NCBI GenBank assembly: GCA_008694505.1 | Contig: VZDJ01000056.1 | Location: 2,112,461-2,176,460, forward strand | Reading direction: 5' to 3' | DNA length: 64,000 nucleotides | Source of the DNA: Cyanoderma ruficeps | Taxonomy: Eukaryota; Chordata; Aves; Passeriformes; Timaliidae | Shown here: piece after piece, positions 38,101 through 50,500 of the stretch | Layout of the letters: every line of letters begins with the position of its first letter | How positions within the stretch are numbered: the first letter of the stretch is position 1 | The notes under the pieces: model-generated | Seen by the model: only the letters and a program-made list of their open reading frames with translations | Database searches by the model: none | Told to the model about the DNA's origin: nothing | Made by a program: the position numbers and the translations under genes

Positions 38101-41100
38101 GAAGTCTTGAGAGGGCTGCTATCCCTGCTGCCTCATGGGAGCAGGATACCGAGTGCATGATGTTGCAGAAAATCAGAGGCAGCTACCGCTTATAAATCAC
38201 CAATAGTGTGGGACTTTGCCTGTCCTCATATAAGCAGGCCAAAAATGTTTAGTGAATCAATGTCTCAATACTTTATCCTCAGAACAGTAACTTTGAAGGC
38301 ATGAAAGACTAAGGGTGTTTTGGTTTTTTTTTAAATTTCGTCTTGAGCAATGTGGAGAATGTAGATCAAGTCAAATAGCTTCCTACATACAAGTCGTCAT
38401 CGTCTAGCAGTTTGTCACCCTCATGGACTTCCTCAAAACTTGGGCAGGACCTCCATTGTTTGGAAAGGAGAAACTAAAATAAACTGAAGAGTAAGAAATG
38501 AAGTTCAGAAGTCAAACCCCTCAGACTATGTATAAAGACAGTTTACTCAGCCCATGTATGTTTTCAGGGTGAAGTGAGAGTGCTACGTGAATTATAGAGG
38601 GAAGGGATGCATAAGCTGGATAAACACCCCTTGCTAGAAGTGGAGCCAGTCTGGGGTATTCAGGAGAAAGGAGCACAGACCTGGGCAGGGCTCTGCTCTC
38701 TGCACGCTCTCTCCAGTGTGGGATTATTCAGGCAGGAGAATGCCCCAGTTGAAAGCTGGAAGTGCCCCATCATTTCAGCAGGCGATTGCAGAGCAGTCCT
38801 GCTCAGCTCTTCTCCTGCAGCCTGGGCTGGGGACTCACCCTTGTGTTAGAAGGGCCAGGGCACCCACCTCAGCTCCTCAAAGTGCTCTGCTCCTGCATTG
38901 AAGTGGACTCAGCACGAACCTGAGTGTTTCATTAGCCAAGTTTTCCAGCTGGGAGGAGAGGCTCTGATTGCATTGACCTTAATGTGAAATTAGAGCTGTT
39001 TAAGCAGGTAACAGCCAGACAGCTGGGTGCAGCCATGCGATGGAGGCGTTTGTCTCTATTTGCAGACAAGCTGTGTATGTGTTTCCGTTTTGCTCAACTT
39101 TTGCTGCTTGTTTATTTAGTTAATAAGAGCCTCATAGAGCCATGCAAACAGCAGAGCAGAGAGCACCAAAAAAAGGGCTTTTGTTAAACACTTGCTGGCC
39201 TTATGGCACCAGTTGTGTTTCACCTGCCAGGCAAGAGAGCTGGAGGGAGATGCTTGCTTTTAACAGAGATTTTCCCCTGGTGGAGCATGTTTTTCTCCAT
39301 CAGGCTGGGTACAAGACTGCTGTGTTCCCATCCCTGTGCTGGGTTTAGTCAGTAGTGAAAGATGGGCAGTGTGTGCCATCTCCCTGCTTCTCACATGCAG
39401 CTCGATGTAGCTGTACAGGAGTTGCCAAAATTTTGGGTGGCTGTCCCTCAAGAGGCAGACAGGAGGAAGTGACCAGACCCTCGTGTCCATGTTAGTGCTT
39501 TAGAGAAAGAAAGGAGAAAGAAGGCAGCATGGACAGCTGTTGCAAAAATTCTCCCTCATCCACCTCCACAGGAGGACTAATGTTGCATTTCAGGGAAATG
39601 CTCTGCCACTGTCTTGTCCTCTGTTTCTGCACCCAGCAGTCCTCTCTGAGTTTTTGAGTGTCAGTCTTATGGCCTCCTGCTTTTATCCATCAACTTTAAG
39701 TGTCCCAGGTGCTGCAAAGGACCGAAACACAGCTGCCACTTTCTTGAGTTACCAATCTTCCCCTTTGGTATTGGTGAGGTTGTTCCCCAGCATCACCAGC
39801 TGTCCTGCCAAGGACGGGTGCTGCAGGCTTTTAGTAAACTAAGGATTGTCTGAGAAGCATGAATTCATTTCAGGGGACCATCAGGCAGGCAAGAGATTGA
39901 CCCCTGATCCTGGGTCTGTATTGCAGGCATATGTTAAAGGACTGTGACTGCACTTGCCCACAGCAATGTAAACTCTTGTCTCATCCCCATGCCTCTGCTT
40001 CCCCTGTTTCACAGTGTGTTCTTTGGATGTCTGAATTGCTGCCCGAGGTGTATGTTCTAGCACTGTCTCCAGAAACGTTCTTTTTACAGAGCAGGTATTT
40101 GCACATCTGTGCTTACATTCCCCATGACTTCACTGCTCATATCTGGACCATTTCTTCTTCCCCTGGTGCTCTGAGTACTTTCCTGTAGTGTGAGGGGCTT
40201 GAATAGTAAATGAAAGAGCCAAGAGAGGGAATCTCCTTGGGAGCTCTCTGAAATTAACCAGGGAAGGCAGTGGCAAACATTTCCCAGCAGGCCTTGACCC
40301 AGAGACTGCTGGAGGCAGCAAAAGTCTCCCAGAAAAGACTCTGTAGTTTTCAGACGGGGTCCCAGTTGTGTAGAGAATGCATTAGGGAGCCCAGCCCCAC
40401 GTGCTGGGTGCTGTATGGACACAGGACAGAACGTGCACACACACGTACACACATCCCTTTGTGCATGTGTATACATTAAATCAGATGCTTTTGGATCTTC
40501 AGTTAACGGTCTGCAGTGTATCTGGTCCTCTTGGAACACAAATGAACACATACCACCTAGTTTATCCTGTGCTTAGTTGCTAATTAGGAGTTTTTAGGAC
40601 ATATAACTGGAGGTGTTACCAATTAACTCAATTGTGGACCACGACCAAAGCTGTTATTTGCTTTGTCATAGCTATTGAAAGCCAAATAAACAAATAGTAG
40701 TGTCTTTCCAGTCTTTCCCCTGCACTTTAGCACAGCTGTTCAGCAAAATAATAATAATTTCATTGTCTACTTTCCAAAACTTTATGTTTAAAGCAGATCA
40801 TAAAAAGTCTCCACATGGTTTACTTTGCCTAATTGTTACAAACTCAGGCTGTAAATCCCAGAAGAAAGAATATATCTTACTTAAAAAAATTCCCAAACAC
40901 ACAAAAAAGTCCAACCAAAAGGAAGCACATGAAGAAAGAAATATGTTAGAGTTTGTCTTCCTGTTTCTTATGCTTTAAAGTTCTGAAAGAAGCTATTGGA
41001 GACAAGTACTTGATATCCAGAGGACTTTAGAAGGGCTTAGTATTCATTTCTCTGTGGCTCTTCTGAAAACTGAACGTTAAGAAAAAATCATAGTTGCAGC

Positions 41101-44100
41101 AAATTAGCATAAATTTGAATAACTATTTTTTTCTATCTTTTTAACTTCAGAAGCTTCTTTTCCAGTGTCTCAGGAAGCCACCAGCCACATGGTTTGGGAT
41201 AGCTTACTTGTGTTGTATGTGCTCCTGGTGGCCAGCTCCACTTGGAGATGGTCTTGCCCCTCAAAGACCTCTGTTCCATGGGAGGAGCAAAGGAGGGGAA
41301 GGACAGGAGCCAACTGATGGGAATGAAGTGGATCAGGAAAAGCAAAATGAAGGGTATCAAATGCCAGGCAGAAGACTGACTGTGGATCTGAAGCTATGGA
41401 ACTTCACAGGTTTGCCCTTCTTCACCCCCATCCTTTTCTTTCATAAGTTTCTTTTCCCTTTACCTTGGTAACATGAACATGAGTTACAAGGCAACAAATG
41501 GAGATAGAAATGCCCGTGGTCGTGGTGTCCCCTAGCTGGGAGGAGTAAGCTCACAGCAGCAGGTGAGTTCTCAGCTTTCAGCAGTTCCATTCAAAGGTCA
41601 CATCTAATTAGGATGATACTGGATTTTGACATTATTGATGTTTTTAGCAAGTTGGTCTCTTCCAAGGCGGCAAAGAAGTCCAGCTGGGAACCCATATGGA
41701 GAAAAATATATATAGTCCATAAACTTGTTATCCCTAGAAAACTTCTTGTATGTACTATGTGTGAGCTCACTCTATACACCTACTCTTCTCTACAACCTGA
41801 TTTTAGACATTGCATGACAGATAGCTGATACCTGTCAGCATTTTAATATTTCTACTTGGAATCCACTTTGAGGAAGGTGATGCTCTCTTTTAGAGAGGAA
41901 AATGTTTTCCTGGTCTTCCTGTAAGTTTTTGGTCACCCATAGAAGTCTCAGTCATTGGTGATTTCCACATGGCTTTCATGGGTGGAAGATCAAATTCACC
42001 CTAATCTGATTATTTGCTGGAAAACACAACATGGGTGTTTGGAGATTATCACCAGTGAGTTCCTTTAACACCCTGGCAGTGGCAATACTTGGGGATAGTC
42101 CAAGATTCAGTGTTGTGTCAGTTTGAGTTCTAACTTTAAAACAGTTTAATTTGGCACAGCAGATGTATGTCCAGTTACTTCAGCACAGATGGTGGGGAAT
42201 AAGTTATAAAGGTATTGGAATGCTGCCTGAGGTAGGTACCCATATCCTCAGAAACACAGATTGGGCAAAGCAGACAGATCTTTTCCTTCTTTCAGTTCTA
42301 ATATGAGTGGACTAATGGGGGTCATGGGGGTGCATCCTGACCCCAGGAATGGCTGATCTTAGCTGAGGTGAAGCTACAGCTATAGGTACATGCACCTTAG
42401 CCCACCCAGGGGCGGTAATGGATGGCAAAACTGCATTATAAGCCTAGTTCAAGGTTGCTCCTGGGGAGAGGCACTGACAGCACTGCCTGAACATGCACCT
42501 GCATCTCATCCCTTGCTAATGCAGGCATAAACTGATGCACTCCAGGCTGAGCCTGCCCACACCCGAGGGCGGGTGCCCCTGGCCCACGAGAGATGCTGTT
42601 ACACTGCCAGCTGGGTGCTCTCTTCGACAAAACTGTATCCCCTCACTTCCTACATTCATTCACTTGTCAGGAGCAGGCTCATTTTAACACTGTGGATTCT
42701 AAATTTTCTCTGATGCAATTATTGTTTGACACTGCAGCCTTTCCAAGCACCTTACATAAGGAAAAAGGGAGAATTAAATATGAGAAGCCTAAAAATAAAA
42801 CTATTAAAAGGAGGCAGAAGCTGTTTTGTGAGCAGCAGGAATGACGTGGTGCCTCTGGGAGATGGTACGTGGAGCCAAAGGAGATGTTCTGCTTTTAGGC
42901 AATCCCTTTTATTGTATTTCAGTGAAGTTCTGCACTTTTCTGAAGTTCTTAGGTGCAGGGCTTTCAGAAATGAGTCTGTTCTTTCTCTTTGCTCTTGCAA
43001 AAACCATGACTTTCATACCATTTCCCAAGTCAATCTTCTTGAACAGACTGCAGCCAAAATTTCCCTTCCCTAATTAACCTGGAATGGTTTTTGAAGAAGT
43101 TTTAGCCGCAGAGAACATCAAATTTAGCTCTTAGCCTGGAGCCAAGCTCTGGGCTAAAGAACACATGTCATTTTAGGAATTCATGCAGATGCACCTTGAC
43201 ATCTGGGATGTGATCTGTCGCCTGCACACTTCCCTGCTGAGCTAACAAGCAGGAGTGGGCACTGCTGATGCTGCAGGTGGAGTGGAAAAGGTTTTTCCCA
43301 TTTATTCCAGCACTTTTGTCCAAGGTATCTAAATAATTGCAGGACACTTTTTTGACAAACGTGAACCTCTTCTACTGGTATTTGTACACCTGTAATTCAG
43401 TCACCTGATTTGCCCCTCTGGGTTGATTCAGAGGAGAGCTGCTGCAGTATTTCCTAAGTTTTGGTCCCATAAAGGATGGAGTTCTCCATTGAGACATTGT
43501 TTACCAGAGCTAACTCCTCTGTCATGTGAAAAGGCAGCCAAAAGTAAGTAACAGGTAAGTTTTTATTGTGTGATTTTGGAATGACCTTGATGGAGCCTGG
43601 TTAACACACATCTGGTGATCAATACATGCTGAAATGCAGGTATGGAGAATGGGGCTAGAAGGGATCATGTGCCTCAAGCCAGGATTGATCAAGTTTCTCT
43701 CTCTGCAGTGACTGTAGAAAAGCTGACTGATTGCATTGGGCAAGAACAGATGAAGGTGCAGTGAATGTCTTATTTACATCAGTTCCCTTTATGACTTTGT
43801 GGGTTGGACACTCAGCTTCTGAGGCATCAGTACCACAGCACTGGGATCCTTGATGTGTTCTTGAGCTTTCCCTTCTGCAAATCTGTGACTCATTTTCTCT
43901 GTTTGGAAGACACATGGAACAGAGGCAGGAAGAGATGTGCCCATGATGGTATCTTTCACAAAATCTAATTCAGACTGAAAAAAAGTAAAGTCTTGATGAA
44001 CTACCTATGCATCCTGTCCAGAACATCTTTAGGAATAAAAGAATATAAGTAGTTGATGACTTTGAAATACTGAACCATCACCATTCATTCCTGACATCTC

Positions 44101-45264
44101 CTTATGAGCCCACTAAGAATTAAAGCAGAAACAATGATGCAAATTCAGGCTACTTTGGACCCTCAAGATTAATTTTTTGGGAAACTGTCTGTTGTCCAAG
44201 AAATATTTGAGGAAAATAACTGGGAGAATAATTTAGACTAGCGATACCTTGTAGAAAATTGTAAACATCTGGGACACCATTCCTGGCAAGGGGAAAGTAG
44301 GCAAATCTGTTATTGTCTGTGACTTACTACTTTAGCTCTGGTAGCTGCATTGCTTTTGGTTTGATGGGGGTTTTGTTGTTTTTCATGAAAGAATTTACTC
44401 AAGAAAGAAAATGTATTTTCCCTCTGGGATAAATAACCTCCTGTAATTGCACAACTCCACTGGTTTTTAATCAAGTCTTTGTGCCCACAGTAAGTGGTCT
44501 TTGGTTTTCTGGCCAAACATCAGTATTTGCAAGCTACATGGAAAACCTTTCCTCTGGAGCTACACAGCACCATAAGGTTTGTAGTTCCACAGGGGCTGAT
44601 TTGCGCCAACAAGCAGCAGGACATCATGTCAAATTCTGCAGAGTATAAGCCTTCACCCATAGCAGTATAACATGAATTTTCTAGCCATCCTATAACAAAA
44701 ACCCTCTGAATACAAAGAAAGGCTGGCTTGGTTTCCTGAATTGGCTCTCAAGAGGGAGGAAAGACAGGGAGCAAGAGTGATCTTCTGTGCTTGCTTGCCT
44801 GTTTGTTCTTAAACCTACCGAGGCCTAGTTAAATAGTAATACTGTTCAACGCTTCTTTTTGTCAATGAACTCTAGCTGCTCTCAAAATGTGGTAGTTTCC
44901 AGACACGAGGGACATCAGCAGTGTATTTTAAATCTGACAAAGTCCTAGGAGCTTCCCCATTAACTTCTACATGAACACAGCTATAAGCAGCATGAAGTTT
45001 CCCCCCAAGCCTACGGCACAAGGTGGAGCCAAGCTGTCATCTCACGCTTAACCTAAGATGACCCTGGTAAGGCTTGCCAAACCTCCAGGTCACAGTGCTC
45101 CAAAGGGAGCACAGCCCATGTGCTGAACTGCTTTCATAGCAGGGGAAGGGCACAGGAGGAGCACAGAGGAGAACCCTGTCCCACTTTTCCCCTTTTCCAA
45201 CTAGTTTCTAAAGCTATGATGTTGAGAATGTTTTTGCCTCTACATTAATAAAATGGAGCAGTTT
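35121..45264. other. no gene recognised; unique non-coding DNA
   Basis: This is a long stretch without any recognisable exon, RNA gene or repeat terminus. 40550-41150 and 43930-44300 are AT-richer but carry no specific signature. The word CTGAGGTAGGTACC near 42231 resembles a let-7 seed but has no precursor. A poly(A) run lies at about 35909-35920. Confidence 0.5.
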
Positions 45265-45420
45265 CAGCCTGAAATCCCCCAAAGTGTCATTTTTACTCTA
45301 CTTTGTTGTTAACTTTATGGCTTTGGATTTTTTTTATTAATTACCAATCAACCGCTCTTCAGCTGCAGTATTAGCATGAGGGACAGAGTTGCCTCCAGAG
45401 GCTATTTAAATTAAATACAG
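45265..45420. promoter_or_regulatory. candidate conserved non-coding element
   Basis: The AT-rich block includes TTTTTATTAATTACC near 45332 followed by AATCAACCGC, then CTATTTAAATTAAATAC near 45400. It has no frame and no repeat signature. Confidence 0.3.
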
Positions 45421-46654
45421 ATCTACTGAATAGACACCAAGTGCCAGAAGATCGTTTTTGGAGGGAGAAGAGGGGAGAAACAGCTTTCCAGTTAACATTG
45501 CCAATGTGTTTCTGAACCAAAGGATGACACCTTTCTGACTTCAGGACATTATTGTCTTTTTCTGGCAGAACATGTGTTCTGAAAGCCTATAGCCATGTCA
45601 TCTTCAAGCTGACATTTCATGGGGATACTGCAAGCAAGGTACAGCCAGCCTGGCTTGGGATTGCACAGGAGACAGCTAAGACAGTACATGCAATTCAGCT
45701 GATATTACAACCCTGCCAGAGGCAAGACTGACTCCAGACCCAGCCAGGGCTCTGTGCAGGTTTGCAGGTGAGGCCAAGCAACCTTTGGATGATGCACAGC
45801 CAGGGCAGACCCTGGGAAGCGGCTGAATTTTTAGATACAGACAGGTTGTGCCTGTGATCCCCTTGGATATGTGTTATGGTAAATTTGAACTAGGCCAGGG
45901 AAGCTGAGCTACTCCCACTTCAGTGCCTCTGTAGGCTGTATGTGGAGAGTGTCTGAAGGTTGGGCAGCAGTGGTGCAAGAACAAGCTCATATTTCATTGT
46001 CCCGTACCTCATCCAACCCTCCCTGCATGAGCAGAAAACACCAGATAAAAAGAGGGCTCTGGAAAGGCTGAAAAGGCTCAGAGGCTTTGGGAGAAAGGGC
46101 CGTCAGTGCCCAGCAGCAGGTCTGTGCTCAGGCGGTCCCTTCCCACAGTTTGATTGTGTGGCTGCCTCCCAGCTCAGCACAATGGATCGGCTCAGCTCCT
46201 CAAATGGGCGCAAATGGGCTGCTGGCCAAGCACTGGGGGCTGTTTCAACACAAGGATTTATGGTGAGCTCAGGGAGGCTTGGGGGGATTGTGGCTGGGAG
46301 AGAGTGGCCCCTGAAGAGAGCAGCAGATGCATTGTGCAGCCCTGCTGTTCTGGGCCAGCATCTCCCTTCCTTGCCTGTGCTGGATGAATGCCACAGAGCG
46401 GGAAGCATCAGTCAAACCCGCTCTCACACATCCATACCACTCCCTCCCTCCATGCATGCACTAAACCTTCACTGGAACAGAATTCCACCACTTTATTCAT
46501 CCCTCGGGCTGCCAATTCAAGTAGCATTTCCCATCCTGGACCCAAGGGGTTAAGGTGGGTTGTTAACTTCAAAGCTGGGCTCTTCGGGGATATGAGCAGC
46601 GTGGGTCATGGACATCCTTTCGGGCAGGTCCCTTCTCTGCATCCTGTGAAAAGC

Positions 46655-46960
46655 AGATGTGGCATTAAAACTTCCTTTTGGGGAGGGCATGATTAATCTT
46701 TGCTTCTTAGAGGATGACAAATATATTATATTCGCTGACATGCACACACACTCTCCTCTGTTGATGGGTGACCCCTGTCTTAATGCCAAGCGTGTGAGAT
46801 CCAGCTCTGTAAACGAAGAGGAGAGCTTTGCAAACTCATTAATGCTTTGAAGTCGCTCATTAGGAGCAGATTCCTCGGGAGCTGGCGAGCACAACACCCT
46901 TTGTGAGCATGACTTCATTTGATATTAATGTGGGTGCTGCAGCGGGAGGCGTCCAGGGAT
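46655..46960. promoter_or_regulatory. candidate conserved non-coding element or exon-like block
   Basis: The block contains GGCATGATTAATCTTTGC near 46686, GCAAACTCATTAATGC near 46829, GCTCATTAGGAGC near 46855 (a dyad around ATTA) and TTTGATATTAATG near 46917. A 63-codon plus-strand frame (46659-46850) has a protein-like composition but opens just after a TGA and lacks a credible ATG or splice context. Conserved enhancer is the more likely reading; an exon cannot be excluded. Confidence 0.4.
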
Positions 46961-47530
46961 GCTGTGCTGTGATTCTGCACACACAGACCAGCACGGCAGA
47001 TTGCTGTGGCTGTAATGAACAGGATAAAAAGGGAAAGTTTCTGTCCCTTCTTGTGAGTTTTCCTCCTGGCAGCATATGAATAAGTTGACCCAGTCCTCTG
47101 CTGGGCCGAGGACGTGCAACATTCTCTCATGGGATGTCTGGAATATTGCTGCCTTTCTTCCTAGTACCTGTGAATTGTCTCTGGAGGCCAGGGTGACCCT
47201 CCCCAGACTGAGGAGCTCTGTGTCATCCTCTTTTGAGGCCTGGAAATATCCCTTTTCTGTGCCTCTCACCTTTTCATCAGCCAACCAAAAGCCCTCCAAG
47301 TGGCTCAGCTACCCCAGGGCAGAGCAATGAGCAATTTCTGTGCAAGAAAGGAGGAAATTGCTCTCACCCTGAAGCAAGACAGGACCAGGACAGTCTGGCT
47401 GAGTATCTCCAGCAGACAGAATCCTCTGGTGAAAGGGTTTGGCAGAGTTTCTCTGTGTTATAACATCCCTCTGTGAAGGTGCTGGCCTGAAAAGATTAAG
47501 CATGGCTGAATTCAGAAGCAGAAATTATCA

Positions 47531-47608
47531 GGCTCCTGTGGCTTAAGGGCTAAAGACTTGCTGCACATGGGCACTCTGGGGGTTGTGGGTTTGAATCCCA
47601 TGAGGTTC
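47531..47608 (+). pseudogene. degenerate tRNA-like element upstream of tRNA-Leu
   Basis: An A-box-like TGGCTTAAGGG (47539) and a B-box GGTTTGAATCC (47588, one mismatch from consensus) are present. The T arm GTGGG-TTTGAAT-CCCAT pairs over five bases (one G-U). The acceptor arms do not pair, so it should not yield a functional tRNA. The T arm resembles that of the intact tRNA-Leu 0.6 kb downstream, so it may be a dead tRNA copy; a tRNA-derived SINE head is the alternative. Confidence 0.4.
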
Positions 47609-48151
47609 AATAGTGGTGTTTAGGTTCTTTTTCTTCTTTCTAGATGATGGAAACAAAGTTGTATCTCATCCCAAAGGAAAAATAAAGACCTTTCTGTATC
47701 ACTGTCTGTCCCAGGTAAATGCACTAGCAGAGTACCCTCTGCAGACAGGAGGGGGTAAGGAGTGGAACCTGGGGTGCAGAGCCAGGGCTTTAACTGTGTG
47801 CTGTGTCTGGCTGAGAGCTGCCAGGCTGTCAGAGCTGCTGCCTTCCCCTGAGGACCCAGTGGGGTCAGGAGGGACCTCCCAGAGATGTCCCTCCTGCTCC
47901 AGGGTCCCTGTTGGCATCTCAATCAGTAACTGTGGTCCTTGCACGAAGATCTAGGGTGGCACATGGGGGCTGTGTGATACCAGCTATCTCCTAATGAGAT
48001 GTTCCATCAGTTGCTGGGCACATTAAAGAAAGCAGTGAGGAGGGAATGGTGTCACTGGGCTTGGGAAGTGTCCTGGGTTGGGACCTCGAGGGCTTGGTGA
48101 GGTGTGAGCTCTCAGGGAGGAGGTGGTGGGCCAGGGGAGAGCCCAGAGCCC

Positions 48152-48234
48152 ACCAGGATGGCCGAGTGGTGAAGGCGTTGGACTTAAGATCCAATGGGCG
48201 CATGCCCGCGTGGGTTCGAACCCCACTTCTGGTA
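48152..48234 (+). tRNA. tRNA-Leu, anticodon UAA
   Basis: This is a complete 83-base type II tRNA without an intron, decoding UUA codons in cytosolic translation. The acceptor arms ACCAGGA and TTCTGGT pair over seven bases with one G-U. The anticodon stem TTGGA/TCCAA encloses CTTAAGA, giving anticodon TAA. The long variable arm forms GGGC-gcat-GCCC, and the T arm GTGGG/CCCAC is perfect. The internal Pol III promoter is intact: A box TGGCCGAGTGG at 48159 and B box GGTTCGAACCC at 48213. The discriminator base is A, as leucine tRNAs require, and CCA is not encoded, as expected in eukaryotes. The sequence is close to the vertebrate tRNA-Leu(TAA) family. No other intact tRNA lies in the window. Open frames crossing it on both strands are shadows. 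Confidence 0.97.
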
Positions 48235-48243
48235 GGAGCCTCC

Positions 48244-48247
48244 TTTT
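48244..48247 (+). terminator. Pol III terminator TTTT
   Basis: A run of four T begins ten bases after the tRNA 3' end, which is sufficient to stop RNA polymerase III and supports transcription of this tRNA. Confidence 0.8.
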
Positions 48248-49074
48248 CCTCCTGGTCCAAAGTTCCCAGCCCAGCTTTTGGAGCATAACTTCAGAGCAGG
48301 GATGGGATCTCTGGCCCTGTGCCTGGGGAGCTGAGGCCATTCCGTGCTCCAGTATGAGGACTCCGGTGAGACTGGGCCTCCCTGCCATCCAGGCTGAGTG
48401 TGTACAGAGACACAAGCCAGTCCCTCTGCACACAGGCTGTGGATCTCCTCTTCCATGCAGACAGTGCTGAGACAGCCAGGCTTGAATCCTACATGCTCCC
48501 AAAATAGCAACTTGTTTTTCCCATGGCAGAAATAGAAAAACCAGATTACTCGGGGGGAGCGGAGTGGGGGGGGGGAAGGTGTTGATCACTAAATGTTTTG
48601 GGCAAGTCACAAGGGGAAACCAGTGTGAGCAAGTGGGTTCATGGAAACAGGTTTGGGGTTTCTGGAGCTCATTCCTTTATCAGCCTTGCCCCATGACACC
48701 AGATCCATTGCAGACTCACCCAAAGCAACTTTTGGCACTGTCGGAGAGGATTTGGCAGTGTCACAACCCCCTGGAGGAAGCCAGCATGGCAGGAAGGAGT
48801 TCCTCATGCTGCTGGTTAGATTTGGGAAATGTATGAGGAGCTGAGAGCTGCTCCTGTGTTGCGTGGTGTCACTGTGGCGTGGTCTATTTTGGGTCAGTGC
48901 CTACAAATGCTCGTAAGACTTCTGCTCCCTTCCTTGTGTGCATGGATGGGCAGCAGATATTCCCCCCAGCAGAGGGTTAGGCTGCCGGACTCACAGAGAT
49001 GCTGTCAGGTTTTCATTTGGCTGCTTTGCTCCAGCCCGAGGCCAATCGGAAATGTCCTACTGCTGGGACATGAT

Positions 49075-49290
49075 TTGAAGTGATGGTGTTAATTTGGTTA
49101 ATTAGGATTCCTGGGAAGCGTGCGCTTCTTGCAAATCAGCTTACCATTGTAGTATCACTGCAAAGAGTTATTTGCTGGTGCATGGGGTTATGTATGAATT
49201 TATGATTATGATGTAGGACCATTAATTTCGTATTTGTGGCAGATGATACAGCTCAATTAAAAGTTGCACGTTGAGATCTTTGGCTCTCTC
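49075..49290. promoter_or_regulatory. candidate conserved non-coding element
   Basis: The block includes GTTAATTTGGTTAATTAGG near 49089, then a perfect dyad GAAGCG-TG-CGCTTC (49115-49128) containing the GCGTG core used by bHLH-PAS factors. TTGCAAATCAGC, ATGAATTTATGATTATG and CCATTAATTTCG follow. It has no frame and no repeat signature and looks strongly enhancer-like by texture. Confidence 0.45.
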
Positions 49291-50084
49291 TGATACATGA
49301 GAATCAGACTGTGGCCTCCAGGAAGTCTTAAAGGGCCTTATGAGTGGTCATATAACAAATGGTGCAAGACCCGGAGGAGAGGACAGGGGAGGAATTACTC
49401 TGTTCCTCTCCCATTTGACTAGTGCTGGGAGGGAAATTTTATGCTTATCTGCTATAGTTGACTTGTTGCAACTACCCTCAGTCATTAAGTGATGCAAAGA
49501 ATGACAAGCACATCTCTGAGATATCCCAGGAGGTCTCAGCAGCACTCTGGGTCAAGTCCTTTGCCTCGGATGGTTTGGAGTCAGACTCCCATCTAGTTCA
49601 TGGGAGTGAAACAATTTGGTGGCCTCTGCTGAGTTCAAAACTGAAGTCTCCTCATTTGAGCTTCTCTGTTGATCCATATTCTCACAAAGCTTGTGTTTTT
49701 ACTGCCCAGTGGGTATCAGTTCTGTGTGTTACAGATCCCTTGAGGGTGCGTATCGGCTTTGCAAAATTATTGGGCAGACAGAGCATCATGTGAGGGCACC
49801 AGGAGCTGAATTAACAGCCTTTGTATGGCACAGCCCACCAGTTGTAGGGATGGCTGGGGCTGAATGTTTATATGAGTCAGGACTGTGACCAAATGACCAA
49901 TGACCGCTGTAAGAGTCTGGGGCTGGACATGTGGGGATTAAACAGCAATGAGTCCAGTAGCCAGGGTAGGGGAAGGCTGTGGGGACTGATAAGTGAACTG
50001 CCTTGTACAAGGCCACAGCTTTCCCCCTTCTCACCCCACATCCTCCAAAGGTCTGACAGAGCTAAAAAAAATGAGCGGCTTGTT

Positions 50085-50500
50085 CAAAAGCCATTTCCAT
50101 GTATCATATTTATTAAGACAGTTACTGCAGGTTAAATATCAATAGTTTATTGCAAATATATTTATTATAGATTAACTATGCAGTATCTGCATCAGTTATG
50201 TTGTGGTTAAAAGTAAGCCTTGGAGAAAGGTTTTTAATAATGAATTTGTGTTGAAGTAGTGTATAATAAGTATCTTTAGCAATCTTATTCTCAATTTTAT
50301 ATGACAGTTTTATGTTCAATAAATACCCAGATATTATTAAAAACATATTTATCAAAGATTAACCGTGATGAAACAGATACAAATCTAAGCTGTTAAGCTC
50401 AATATGCATAGTTATAATAATCAATTCCTATATTAAACCACAATAATGGCCTTATTTAATCTAAATTAAATGGGTCTTTTAGGATCTTTGTAAGTCTGTC
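50085..50500. promoter_or_regulatory. long AT-rich block with internal repeats, candidate conserved element
   Basis: This is one of the longest and most AT-rich non-repeat blocks in the window. ATATTTAT occurs near 50106, 50158 and 50345. The last two are followed by near-identical AGATTAAC words, so a piece of about 20 bp is repeated 187 bp apart. TTATTGCAAAT near 50149, ATTATAGATTAAC and CACAATAATGGCC near 50440 are possible C/EBP, homeodomain and SOX-type sites. Alternatives are a 3' UTR-like sequence or a nuclear matrix attachment region. Confidence 0.4.

Noticed and set aside
42228..42256. let-7-like seed TGAGGTAG followed by a partly complementary CCTCAG
   Set aside because: Only about six base pairs form and the rest of the mature let-7 sequence is absent.
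45960..46553. Longest open frame, 197 codons, plus strand
   Set aside because: It starts at TTG, has no recognisable domain, and overlaps open frames on the other strand. With roughly 6000 stop-bounded frames in the window, about half a frame of this length is expected by chance.
48552..48575. G-rich run near the tRNA
   Set aside because: It has two long G-runs but does not clearly give four separated triplets, so it does not meet the quadruplex rule.
48023..48610. 195-codon open frame on the minus strand
   Set aside because: It runs antisense through the intact tRNA-Leu gene and shows no domain; length is within chance expectation.
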